From Sphingobacteriaceae bacterium (GTDB lineage Bacteria; Bacteroidota; Bacteroidia; B-17B0; Aurantibacillaceae): a DNA stretch of 64,000 bases. Position numbers and translations under genes: made by a program. Positions within the stretch are counted from its first letter, which is position 1, and the number at the start of each line of letters is the position of its first letter. Below are positions 26,901 through 35,400 of this stretch, piece by piece. The notes under the pieces were generated by a model. It was not told the origin of the DNA. It worked only from the letters and a program-made list of their open reading frames with translations, and ran no database searches. The DNA lies in the NCBI GenBank assembly GCA_016715905.1, contig JADJXI010000005.1, forward strand, positions 496,001-560,000, given 5' to 3'.

Positions 26901-27295
26901 CCATCACCGTAACCAACCGCTCTTTGATTGTTATTTTCCCCGGTTCCAATCCATACTACATTTGGATTATTGGGGTCAATTTTCACACAACCGATGGAAT
27001 AGGCTCCTTGTCCGTCAAAAATCGGATTAAAAGTTACGCCTGCATTATTCGTTTTAAAAACACCCCCTGCTGCGGCAGCAATATACCATTCCGATTTATT
27101 TTTCGGATTTACAGCAATGTCAATAACACGACCGGAGGTTACAGCCGGACCAATATTTCTGAAAGAAAGCGTTGAAAAAGTTTCTGCTTTCTGTAAAGGA
27201 TCGGTTATTTCCGGTGCTTTTTTTTCAGCACTTTTCTTTTGTGCGAATGTTACTGTTGAACAAGAAATAACAAGAAATAATAATGCTTTTTTCAT
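23981..27295 (-). CDS. Exported sortilin-like Asp-box (BNR) propeller protein
   Basis: An 1104-residue protein with a signal peptide (about 1-19) and an N-terminal double propeller of roughly 740 residues holding at least nine Asp-box repeats of the SxDxGxxW/F type (SEDGGKSF, SIDGGKNW, SKDGGETW, STDRGASW, STDGGKSF, SNNRGDSW, TEDGGKTW, TTDKGKTW, SLDAGKNW). This is the VPS10/sortilin-like glycosyl hydrolase-like family often annotated as glycosyl hydrolase in Bacteroidota. The C-terminal 350 residues hold an Ig-like part and a helical end. No catalytic residues can be assigned, so enzymatic activity is doubtful. It has no T9SS sorting domain and is probably periplasmic or at the outer membrane. 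Confidence 0.85.
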   Translation of the reverse strand: MKKALLFLVISCSTVTFAQKKSAEKKAPEITDPLQKAETFSTLSFRNIGPAVTSGRVIDIAVNPKNKSEWYIAAAAGGVFKTNNAGVTFNPIFDGQGAYSIGCVKIDPNNPNVVWIGTGENNNQRAVGYGDGVYKSEDGGKSFKNMGLKKSEHIGNFAIHPQNSDIVFVAAYGPLWSSGGDRGIYKSIDGGKNWKQVLNVSEHTGFNEVHIDPVHPEIMFACAHQRRRHEWSYISGGPESGIYKSKDGGETWEKLSNGTPSGDVGRITLAISPINSDVIYAAAEGTSKNQGFYKSTDRGASWEKQGGHATAGNYYQEIIADPNVFDKIYSMDTWAMVSTDGGKSFRGLGEKNKHVDNHAIWIDPDNGSHYLMGCDGGLYESFDMAKTWDFKANLPITQFYRVCVDNSKPFYYIYGGTQDNNTLGGPSRTNSSSGILNSDWFVTVGGDGFQSRVDPKEPNIVYSEWQYGGLIRYDRKSGERVDIKPIEKDGEPAYRWNWDAPLIISEADNQRIYFAANKIFKSNNRGDSWEVISPDLSRGIDRNKLPMMGKTWSMDAVAKNQSTSIFGNVTAISESPKNANILWAGTDDGLIQFTEDGGKTWTKIDNISGVPQINVGGFRMQPLVNFILASQHNENTAYAVFNNHRQGDFKPYLMKTTDKGKTWVNLNTNLPDNGAVYSCAEDHKNPNLIFCGTEFGFYFSLDAGKNWTELSSGLPTSVCIKDIAMQKEENDIVLASFGRGFFVLDDYSLLQNIKMEDLNKKANIFPIKDGLVFIPSTPYGHIGKSFQGASFFTAANPPIGANITFHVKDDWKSIKEKREEKETEAAKNNKSILYPSVDSIRAEDKEESAYLLAQICDEHGNEVRKYKFDAKKGMKKFTWDGRYAVTSSINFNTPDTENPYYSPDEGPLAVPGKYSVQLILVVNGKSENLTEKTFFNIKSLNQSTLPLPDQEKALALNKDMAELKRVADASNNYYGLLKERIKYLKKGITDGSTNALALISDLNSLESLVQKLDFKLYGDGSLAKREFETLPGYFGALENIIYYSWNSNAGATTTHKEKYDKLKAEFKTHYNSIVDIKTKVEQLEQKAEELKMPGTYGRLPQWKN

Positions 27296-27314
27296 AAGAT
27301 TGGATTAAGATTAA

Positions 27315-27322
27315 CAAATCTA
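27315..27322 (-). promoter_or_regulatory. Bacteroidota -7 promoter motif (TAGATTTG) for the Asp-box protein
   Basis: The minus strand reads TAGATTTG, matching TAnnTTTG, 20 bases before the ATG. Confidence 0.5.
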
Positions 27323-27383
27323 ATATTTTTAGCAAGCTATGCAAAGGAAATGGCTAATATTCACGAGGAATGGGGGATTTTGA

Positions 27384-27441
27384 TTTTAGATTTACGATTT
27401 ATGAAGTACGAATTACGAGGTTTGAATTACGAATTGCGAAA
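27384..27441. repeat. Degenerate short tandem repeats (TTACGAATT type)
   Basis: The units TTTACGATTT, GTACGAATTACGAG and GAATTACGAATTGCGAA follow each other. Such low-complexity intergenic repeats are common in AT-rich Bacteroidota genomes; copy number elsewhere cannot be checked here. Confidence 0.5.
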
Positions 27442-27446
27442 TTTTC

Positions 27447-27552
27447 TCAAACAACCAAAAACAATAAACTAAAAACATAAAACCCGCATGTTGTTTGTTG
27501 TTAGAGATTGGTTTTTTGAATAGGTACGTAATTAATTCAAACAACCAAAAAC
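27447..27552. repeat. Direct repeat pair TCAAACAACCAAAAAC
   Basis: Identical 16-base copies lie at 27447-27462 and 27537-27552, with similar bases just after each. An inverted partial copy (GTTGTTTG, near 27490) lies between them. Confidence 0.6.
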
Positions 27553-27631
27553 CAGAAACATGAATATTGTTTGATTTGATGATTTATTTAGGTATGCCTA
27601 AAATAATATTTAGGAATCCTTTAATTAGGTG

Positions 27632-27639
27632 TAATTTTG
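27632..27639 (+). promoter_or_regulatory. Bacteroidota -7 promoter motif (TAATTTTG) for the Nramp transporter
   Basis: TAATTTTG lies 17 bases before the ATG at 27657, with a TTTA that resembles the TTTG -33 element 19 bases upstream. It decides in favour of the 27657 start over upstream in-frame codons. Confidence 0.55.
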
Positions 27640-27656
27640 TACCGATATTATATGCC

Positions 27657-29522
27657 ATGGCAAAGCGTTCATTAGAAGAAGTAAATGCGTCTGTCCCAAC
27701 AGAAAAAGGTGGGGGATTTAAGCGCCTGCTTGCTTTTTTAGGTCCCGCTTATTTAATCAGTGTGGGTTATATGGATCCGGGCAATTGGGCTACCGATATT
27801 GCAGGTGGAAGTAAATTCGGCTACAGTTTAATTTGGGTTTTAGTGATGAGCAACTTAATTGCGCTTTTACTGCAAAGTTTTTGTGCCAGATTAGGCATTG
27901 TTTCCGGTAAAGATTTAGCACAGGCCAGCCGCGAAAGTTATAGTCCTTTCGTCAATTTTTTTCTATACATATTGGCCGAAATTGCTATTGCAGCCTGTGA
28001 TTTGGCCGAAGTAATTGGCATGGCCATAGGTATTCACCTCTTATTTCCGAGTGTAAGTATTTTATCCGGTGTAGTAATTACCGTGTTGGATAGTTTTGTG
28101 CTGCTCTTTTTATTAAACAGAGGGGTACGCAAATTAGAAGCCTTTATAATAAGTTTGGTGGCTTTAATTGGCGTCAGTTTTTTTATTCAACTCGTTATTG
28201 CTAAACCGGTGATTTCTGAAATTGCCGGTGGCTTGATTCCTTTTATTGCTAATGATGAGGCCTTGTATATTGCGATAGGAATTATTGGTGCCACTGTGAT
28301 GCCGCATAATTTATATCTGCATTCTTCCTTGGTTCAAACTCGTAAATTTCAACGAACTCCCGTAGATATTAAACGGGCCATTCGATACAATACCATTGAT
28401 AGTGCCATTGCGCTTAACTTGGCTTTGTTTGTGAATGCAGCCATTTTAATTTTAGCTGCCACTACTTTTTTTAAGCAAGGAAAGTTTGATGTAATGGAAA
28501 TTCAGGATGCGCACGAATTATTAGCGCCTATGTTAGGTAGCACATTGGCACCTATTTTATTTGCGGTGGCTTTAATTGCAGCCGGACAAAGTTCAACCGT
28601 TACCGGAACCTTAGCCGGACAAGTAGTGATGGAAGGGTATTTAAATTTAAGATTAACCCCTTGGGTGCGCAGAATATTAACCCGATTAATTGCTATTGTT
28701 CCTGCCTTTCTCACCATTTTATATTTTGGTGATAGCGCCACGGGAAAATTATTAATACTTAGTCAGGTTATTTTAAGTTTACAGTTAGGTTTTGCCATCA
28801 TTCCGCTTATTCATTTTGTTAGTGATAAAAGAAAAATGGGTGAGTTTGTTGTTCCCAAATGGCAAACTGTTTTAGCTTGGCTTGCCGCTTTAATTATAGT
28901 GGGATTAAATATAAAGCTGGTGTACGCCGAAGTGGAATCAGTTTTACTGAGTTCAGATAATCCCATACTCATTAGTTTCACAATAGTTCCAATTTGTATC
29001 TTTTGCATTTTTATGTTATTGTATGTGTTTTTAATTCCGCTTATTAAAAAAGAAGATCAAAGAAGAGAAAATAAATTTCATTCGGATATTGTGCCTTTGG
29101 AATTAAAAAATGGGAATGCTTTTAAGCGCATTGCAGTAACGGTTGATTTCAGTGTTTCTGATAATAAAGCCGTGAATATGGCTTTGCAAATGGGGAATTC
29201 CGATTCGGTATTGGTTTTAATTCATGTGTTAGAAAGTGCTAACGCTGTGGTGTATGGCGAAGATGCTTTTGATTTAGAAAGAGAGGAAGACGTACAATCC
29301 TTAAAAAAATATCAGCAGGAATTAGCCGATAAAAAAATTACCACTGAGGTACATTTAGGATTTGGCAATCCTAAAACCGCCATTCCTGAACTAATTGCCA
29401 AATTTAACTGCGATTTATTGGTGATGGGCACGCATGGTCACCGTACATTTAAAGATATTTTGTTAGGCACTACGGTTGAATCGGTACGCCATGAAATTAA
29501 AGTGCCATTGGTGTTGGTTTGA
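27657..29522 (+). CDS. mntH: Nramp-family divalent metal transporter fused to a universal stress protein domain
   Basis: A 621-residue protein. The transporter part (about 1-440) has the TM1 metal site DPGNWATDIAGG, the TM6 motif MPHNLYLHSS and some eleven hydrophobic helices; Nramp proteins bring in Mn2+ or Fe2+ with protons. After a hydrophilic joint of about 20 residues comes a complete UspA-type domain (about 480-621) starting KRIAVTVDFSVSDNKAV and ending with the nucleotide-binding pattern G-2x-G-9x-G-T (GTHGHRTFKDILLGT). The Usp domain would sit in the cytoplasm and could gate transport by ATP. The frame extends upstream to 27567, but a promoter motif just before it favours this start. 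Confidence 0.92.
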   Translation: MAKRSLEEVNASVPTEKGGGFKRLLAFLGPAYLISVGYMDPGNWATDIAGGSKFGYSLIWVLVMSNLIALLLQSFCARLGIVSGKDLAQASRESYSPFVNFFLYILAEIAIAACDLAEVIGMAIGIHLLFPSVSILSGVVITVLDSFVLLFLLNRGVRKLEAFIISLVALIGVSFFIQLVIAKPVISEIAGGLIPFIANDEALYIAIGIIGATVMPHNLYLHSSLVQTRKFQRTPVDIKRAIRYNTIDSAIALNLALFVNAAILILAATTFFKQGKFDVMEIQDAHELLAPMLGSTLAPILFAVALIAAGQSSTVTGTLAGQVVMEGYLNLRLTPWVRRILTRLIAIVPAFLTILYFGDSATGKLLILSQVILSLQLGFAIIPLIHFVSDKRKMGEFVVPKWQTVLAWLAALIIVGLNIKLVYAEVESVLLSSDNPILISFTIVPICIFCIFMLLYVFLIPLIKKEDQRRENKFHSDIVPLELKNGNAFKRIAVTVDFSVSDNKAVNMALQMGNSDSVLVLIHVLESANAVVYGEDAFDLEREEDVQSLKKYQQELADKKITTEVHLGFGNPKTAIPELIAKFNCDLLVMGTHGHRTFKDILLGTTVESVRHEIKVPLVLV

Positions 29523-29639
29523 AGACTAATATCTGAATAGCTATTCCCAAAAAAACTTCTTCTTCAATTTCATATCAGCAAAAAACTCCCTATCTTTACC
29601 ACGCAAACAAAAAACCTACGTTGTAAGTAGGATTTAATT

Positions 29640-31589
29640 ATGATAAAAATAACACTACCCGATGGCTCGGTTCGTGAATACGAAAAAGGTATTACCAGCC
29701 ATCAAATCGCACTAAGCATCAGTGAGGGCCTTGCCCGTAATGTTTTAGCCGCAAAAGTAAACGGACTAGTTTGGGACAGTAATCGTCCGATTCAAACCGA
29801 TTCCACTGTACAATTATTAACCTGGAATGATGCACAAGGTAAAGAAACCCTATGGCACTCTTCAGCGCATTTAATGGCGGAAGCCTTAGAAGCGCTTTAT
29901 CCGGGTGTTAAATTTTGGGTGGGTCCGCCTTTGGAAAATGGATTTTATTACGATGTTGATTTGGGTGGCAACCAAATCACCCATACCGATTTTGAAAAAA
30001 TTGAGCAAAAAATGATGGAACTGGCTAAACAAAATAACACGTATGTGCGCCAGGAAATTTCAAAAAAAGACGCTATTCAATATTTCAACGATAGAAATGA
30101 TCCGTATAAAATTGATTTGTTAGATCGTTTGGAAGATGGAAGTATTACTTTATACACGCAAGGTCAATTCACCGATTTGTGTCGCGGTCCACATATCCCC
30201 AATACCGGATTTATAAAAGCTGCAAAAATATTAAACATTGCGGGAGCTTATTGGAAAGGCGATGAAAAAAATAAAATGTTAACCCGGGTGTATGGTATTA
30301 CTTTTCCGAAAGAAAAAGAATTGAAAGAATATCTCACCATGTTGGAGGAAGCTAAAAAACGCGATCACCGAAAATTGGGTAGGGAATTAGAACTTTTTAC
30401 TTTTTCAGAAAAAGTAGGCATGGGTTTACCCTTGTGGTTACCTAAAGGTGCCATGTTAAGAGATAAACTGGAACAATTTATGCGTAAAGCACAAACTAAA
30501 GCCGGTTATTTACCTGTAGTTACTCCGCATATTGCTTTAAAAGAATTATACGTTTGTTCGGGACATTACGAAAAATATGGAGCTGATTCCTTTCAGCCGA
30601 TTAATACTCCTCAAGAAGGTGAGCAGTTTTTTCTAAAACCCATGAACTGTCCGCATCATTGCGAAATTTATAAATCATCACCGCGTTCTTATAAAGATTT
30701 ACCAATTCGTTATGCAGAATTCGGAACCGTTTATCGTTACGAACAACATGGGGAATTACACGGCTTAACTCGTGTGCGCGGATTTACTCAGGATGATGCG
30801 CATTTATTTTGTCGCCCAGACCAAGTAAAAGCTGAGTTTTGTAAGGTAATTGATTTGGTATTGTACGTGTTTAATGCATTGGATTTTAAAGAATACACGG
30901 CGCAAATTAGTTTGCGCGATCCCGAGAATAAATCAAAATACATTGGTTCAGATGAAAATTGGGACTTGGCTGAAAAGGCGATTATAGAAAGTGCCAATGA
31001 AAAAGGATTAAAAACGGTAGTAGAGTTAGGGGAGGCGGCATTTTATGGCCCTAAATTGGATTTTATGGTGAAGGATGCCTTGGGCAGAAAATGGCAATTG
31101 GGAACCATACAAGTAGATTATAATTTGCCTGAGCGTTTTCAATTGGAATATACCGGAAGTGATAATCAAAAGCACCGTCCGGTAATGATACACCGTGCAC
31201 CATTTGGAAGTATGGAAAGATTTATTGCCGTATTGATAGAACATTGCGGAGGTAATTTCCCTTTGTGGTTAACGCCCGATCAATTTGCCATATTACCGAT
31301 TTCGGAGAAATACAATGACTATGCTCAAACCGTATTAGAGCAGTTATCGGCATTGGAGATAAAGGGCTTTATTGACGATAGAAATGAAAAAATAGGCAAA
31401 AAAATAAGAGATAATGAATTGAAAAAAATTCCATTTATGCTGGTTGTAGGGGAGAAAGAAGCCGCTGAACAAAAAGTAGCCGTTAGAGCACACGGAAAGG
31501 GAGATGTTGGTGTATTTGGTATCGAGGAATTTGCTAAATTTGTAAACGATATCATTGAAAGTGATTTCAAACAAAAAACAACAGAATAA
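29640..31589 (+). CDS. thrS: Threonyl-tRNA synthetase
   Basis: A 649-residue class II synthetase of normal length. The N-terminal TGS domain (1-60, MIKITLPDGSVREYEKG) is followed by the editing domain with HSSAHLMAEALEALYPG (about 77-93) and the zinc-binding catalytic core (KPMNCPHHCEIYKSSPRSYK, motif 2 YRYEQHGELHGLTRVRGFTQ), motif 3 (MIHRAPFGSMERFI) and the anticodon-binding domain (QFAILPISEKYNDYA to the end). It charges tRNA-Thr with threonine and hydrolyses Ser-tRNA-Thr. The infC start lies 26 bases after its stop, the usual thrS-infC order. A short hairpin (CCTAC/GTAGG) lies 10 bases before the ATG, and a near-consensus TATCTTTA at 29591. Confidence 0.97.
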   Translation: MIKITLPDGSVREYEKGITSHQIALSISEGLARNVLAAKVNGLVWDSNRPIQTDSTVQLLTWNDAQGKETLWHSSAHLMAEALEALYPGVKFWVGPPLENGFYYDVDLGGNQITHTDFEKIEQKMMELAKQNNTYVRQEISKKDAIQYFNDRNDPYKIDLLDRLEDGSITLYTQGQFTDLCRGPHIPNTGFIKAAKILNIAGAYWKGDEKNKMLTRVYGITFPKEKELKEYLTMLEEAKKRDHRKLGRELELFTFSEKVGMGLPLWLPKGAMLRDKLEQFMRKAQTKAGYLPVVTPHIALKELYVCSGHYEKYGADSFQPINTPQEGEQFFLKPMNCPHHCEIYKSSPRSYKDLPIRYAEFGTVYRYEQHGELHGLTRVRGFTQDDAHLFCRPDQVKAEFCKVIDLVLYVFNALDFKEYTAQISLRDPENKSKYIGSDENWDLAEKAIIESANEKGLKTVVELGEAAFYGPKLDFMVKDALGRKWQLGTIQVDYNLPERFQLEYTGSDNQKHRPVMIHRAPFGSMERFIAVLIEHCGGNFPLWLTPDQFAILPISEKYNDYAQTVLEQLSALEIKGFIDDRNEKIGKKIRDNELKKIPFMLVVGEKEAAEQKVAVRAHGKGDVGVFGIEEFAKFVNDIIESDFKQKTTE

Positions 31590-31605
31590 TAATTTAAACT
31601 AAAAC

Positions 31606-31610
31606 GGAGG
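31606..31610 (+). promoter_or_regulatory. Shine-Dalgarno site GGAGG deciding an AUC start for infC
   Basis: GGAGG is five bases before the in-frame ATC at 31616. Strong SD sequences are rare in this phylum and almost absent from this window, so its presence here points to the real start. Confidence 0.75.
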
Positions 31611-31615
31611 TAAAT

Positions 31616-32236
31616 ATCGCTAGTCCATTCAAACCTAAGCCATCGCCAACCAATACCACAGGCGACAACAAACCAGTATTTAAACAACCCAAAGGCTTAA
31701 AAGCCGGATTCAGAAGACCCGGTGTAAAAGAAGAACTTCATAAAATTAATGAACGTATTACGGCGCGTATGGTGCGCGTTGTAGGTGAAGGTATTGAAGC
31801 CGGAGTATATCCTATTCAAAAAGCATTGGAAATTGCCAAAGCAGCAGAATTGGATTTAGTTGAAATTGCTCCTAATGTTGATCCGCCGGTTTGTAAAGTA
31901 GTTGACTACGGAAAGTTTTTATACGAGCAGAAGAAAAAGGCGAAGGAAATGAAAGCCAAAGCAGCTAAAATTGTAATTAAAGATATACGTTTTGGTCCTC
32001 ATACCGATGAACATGATTTTAATTTCAAAAAGAATCATGCCATAAAATTTTTGCAAGAAGGTTGTAAAGTAAAAGCCTTTGTGTTTTTCAGAGGAAGAGA
32101 AATTGTGTTTAAAGAACAGGGAGAAATTTTATTACTTCGCTTCGCCAATGAGTTAGAAGAATATGGTAAGGCCGAACAATTGCCGGTGTTAGAAGGTAAA
32201 AAAATGCAAATGGTTATTTCGCCCAAAAAGAAATAA
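31616..32236 (+). CDS. infC: Translation initiation factor IF-3, starting at AUC
   Basis: A 206-residue factor that binds the 30S subunit and checks start codon and initiator tRNA. The first in-frame ATG (31769) would cut off the start of the N-terminal domain. The frame upstream encodes RRPGVKEELHKINERITARM before VRVVGEG, the typical N-terminus of Bacteroidota IF-3, and reaches an ATC at 31616 just after GGAGG. The core shows YPIQKALEIAKAAELDLVEI, PPVCKVVDYGKFLYEQKKK and, in the C-terminal domain, KDIRFGPHTDEHDFNFK. The E. coli gene starts with AUU and is repressed by its own product; an AUC start implies the same control here. A terminator follows, without rpmI or rplT. Confidence 0.9.
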   Translation: MASPFKPKPSPTNTTGDNKPVFKQPKGLKAGFRRPGVKEELHKINERITARMVRVVGEGIEAGVYPIQKALEIAKAAELDLVEIAPNVDPPVCKVVDYGKFLYEQKKKAKEMKAKAAKIVIKDIRFGPHTDEHDFNFKKNHAIKFLQEGCKVKAFVFFRGREIVFKEQGEILLLRFANELEEYGKAEQLPVLEGKKMQMVISPKKK

Positions 32237-32259
32237 ATTCATATTAATTTAAGGTTAAG

Positions 32260-32290
32260 AACCTCACTAATAAATAGTGGGGTTTTTTTA
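32260..32290 (+). terminator. Intrinsic terminator of thrS-infC
   Basis: A ten-base stem AACCTCACTA / TAGTGGGGTT (one GT pair) with a five-base loop, followed by seven T with the stem end. It lies 23 bases after the infC stop. Confidence 0.9.
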
Positions 32291-32401
32291 TTATCCTAAA
32301 CCATTTTTTTTTACCTTGTCTTACCTAAAGAGAAACACATTATTTCAGTCCGTATAAAATATTTTCTTTTTCTATTTTTCATAATTGGGTTTACCTGTTA
32401 T

Positions 32402-35400
32402 TTGGCGCAACCGAAAGAAGATTATATTTTTGAACGCATCTCAAAAACCCGAAATCTACCCTTTAAAATGGCCAGGTCATTAATCACCACGCCTAACGGA
32501 TTACTTTGGATGGTTACTGAAAAGGGAATAACCAATTTCAACGGGCATACCGCAAAACATTATCAGGCTACTAAAGATAGCAGTGGTTTATTGCCTGTTC
32601 CGGTATTTCAACTTTTTTCCGATAAAAAAGGCATCATTTGGATTTCTTACATGGACGCCTGCATTAGTAAATTTAATCCGGAGACTGAAAAATTTACGCA
32701 TTATTATCACGATTCCACCAATAAAAATAGTTTTCCTTATGGTGCGGCGAGTCAGTTTATACAAGATAAAAAAGGCACTATATGGATGGCTGTATGGGGT
32801 GCCGGGCTCAGTAAATATAACGAAGCAAATAATGATTTTACCACTTATCGTCCAGTTAAAGGTGATACTACCTTAATTAACACAACCGAAATAACCAGCT
32901 TGGCAGAAATGGATAACGGAAACTTATTAGTGGGCACTTGGGAAAGTGGAGGATATGGTAAATATGCCTTTCTTCAAATTTTTAATCCCCTAACCGGAAA
33001 ATCAAAACGTTTTCCATTTGAAGATTATCGTTTACCGGCAACTGAACAAATAAGTCATATTCGCGCCGCTTTAAAAATTGTTCACTTTGTGCATATAGAT
33101 GAAAATAAAGATTATTGGATAGGAACTTATTTGGGCCTTTACCACTTTAATAATAGAACAAAAGTAATGCGAAGATATTCTGACATTTATAAGGGAGAAA
33201 AATATTTGACCGGAGGCGGAATTGAAAATTGCGCAAACGTGGTTCAATTAGGTAGAAAGTTATGGGTGGGTACGGAAGTAACCGGTATAATGGTAGTGGA
33301 TATGGATAATGGTAAAACTCAAACCCTGAATCATTATTATGAAAACAATACCACTTTAAGTGGCGATAATATTTTAGGACTATTTAAAGATAGTGATAAC
33401 AATATTTGGGTATCCACCCGAGCTGGTATTGATGTGTATTCCTCCATCATGCAACAATTTAAATTTTTAGCGAATGTAAAAACAGGAGCTGAAAAGTCAA
33501 ATAAATCTCAAGGATCAAATTCGGTAGTTGATGTTTTATCGTACAAAGATTCTTTGGTGTATATGAGCCATGGAAACGGAATTTCCATTTATGATAGGGC
33601 GAATGATACCGTGCAACGCATTTTTACCAAAGTTCTGTATAGGGAATTAAAAAATAAATTTAACTTACATGAACATGTAAATCCAGGCCCTGCGGGAGAT
33701 ATTGAAGAAACGGAAAATGAATTCCTCGTGAACAACAATGGAATTTTACTTGCATTAAATAAAAAAACTTTAAACCCCACATACCTTTATCCGTATAATA
33801 TGCTCATTGGTTTTGCGATCAACAAAGAGAAAACAAAAATATTAACACATTCTTTTCCAATTCGTCATGGTAAAGGTAAAAGTGCGCAATCAAAAGGAGG
33901 GTATCATTTAACCACTTTGAATGCTTTTAATTATGAGGTAGTTGATACCTTTCGTTTTGAAGATTTAAAATTTCAAGATCACAAATGGCACGAAAACGGA
34001 TCGATTTGTTATTTACAAGATAATAATTGGATTGTGCATGGAAACCGAATTTGCTTTTTTGTGTTTGATGCGAATTCAAAAACTGTTAAAACCTATTCGA
34101 GCAGAAATGAGTATTTATATTTTCCGGATTCTATGTTAACCATTTTGGCTGTAGATAAAAGCGGTTATGCCTGGATTAGAGGTACAGCCGGTATTTATAA
34201 ATTTGATTATAGAACCGGTAAAAGTAAATTATTTAATGACTCTCTAAAAATTAATCAAGAAGTGGTTCAAAGTATTATGCAAGACCATAAAAACAGATTG
34301 TGGTTTGCTTGTGGTGCAGATATTATTCGGTATAATTTAAACACCAAAGAAACTTACCGATATACATCCGAATTGGGTTTGCATTCCGGCGGATTCACCA
34401 CAACAAAAAATATCCCTAATTCATCCAAGTATCTTTATTTTGCCGGGCCTTATGGGGTAACTTATTTTGATCCGGATAAAATGGAAATAAGTAAACGTAA
34501 ACCCAATTTATTTTTGGTGAATATGGTATTAAATAAGGATACGTTGAATGAAGCAACTAAAGTAGATTACTTAATTCACGATAAAAAAATTCCCTGGGAT
34601 AAAAATTTTGTAACCTTTGAGTTTGCCACCTATCAGTATTATTCCCCCGGCAAAAAGATATATGCTTACCGATTACTAGGACTAGATACAACCTGGGTAC
34701 AAAACGACAGTAGAAATTATGTTTCTTACACTAATTTAAGTGACGGCTTTTACCAGTTTGAAGTGAAATGTAAAAACGTTTTTAATGTAGAAAGTGATGT
34801 GTACAACATATCATTTACCATTGATAAACCATTTTGGAAAAAATGGTGGTTTATCCTTATTGAAATATTACTTGCGGGTGGTCTTATTTATCTTTATATA
34901 CGCAACAGAGAGAAAAACTTAAATAAGCAGAAAGATAAATTAGAGAGAAAGGTGGAGGAGCGTACCAAAGAATTAGTTGAAAAAGCCGAGCAAATCGAAC
35001 ATCAAAGTGTTATCATTAATGAGAAGAATAAAGAATTAACGGATTCAATTAAATATGCAAGGAGGATTCAAGGAACTTTATTGGCCAAACTTGAATTCAT
35101 GAAGGAGAATTTACCCGAACATTTTGTATTGTTTAAACCTAAAGATATTGTGAGCGGAGATTTTTATTGGGCCACTAAAATTGAAGCTGAAATGTCTGAG
35201 TTTATCCCCGGAAAATCTTTACCATCTAATCAAAATGATGAACTATTTTATTTGGCCGTTTGTGATAGTACGGGGCATGGAGTTCCGGGTGCATTTATGA
35301 GTTTACTCAATATCAGTTATCTAAATGAAGCGATAGGTGAAATGAAAATGCGCACGCCAAATACCATATTAAATTATGTGCGCAATAAATTAATTGCCAA

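Larger units (their letters stand above)
27296..27656. other. 361-bp divergent intergenic region with short repeats
   Basis: It holds a promoter motif for each flanking gene (27315-27322 minus, 27632-27639 plus). Between them are degenerate tandem ACGAATTACGA-type repeats (27384-27441) and two copies of TCAAACAACCAAAAAC 90 bp apart. No protein frame with a plausible start or family match is seen. Confidence 0.6.

Noticed and set aside
27296..27656. An insertion sequence or integration site in the repeat-bearing region
   Set aside because: No transposase, no terminal inverted repeats with target duplication, and no tRNA.
29535..29546. 12-bp palindrome GAATAGCTATTC after the Nramp gene
   Set aside because: Short, just past a stop codon, with no T run and no second copy near; likely chance.
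31325..31687. Minus-strand frame across the thrS-infC junction
   Set aside because: It is antisense to conserved coding sequence, including the anticodon-binding domain and the infC start.
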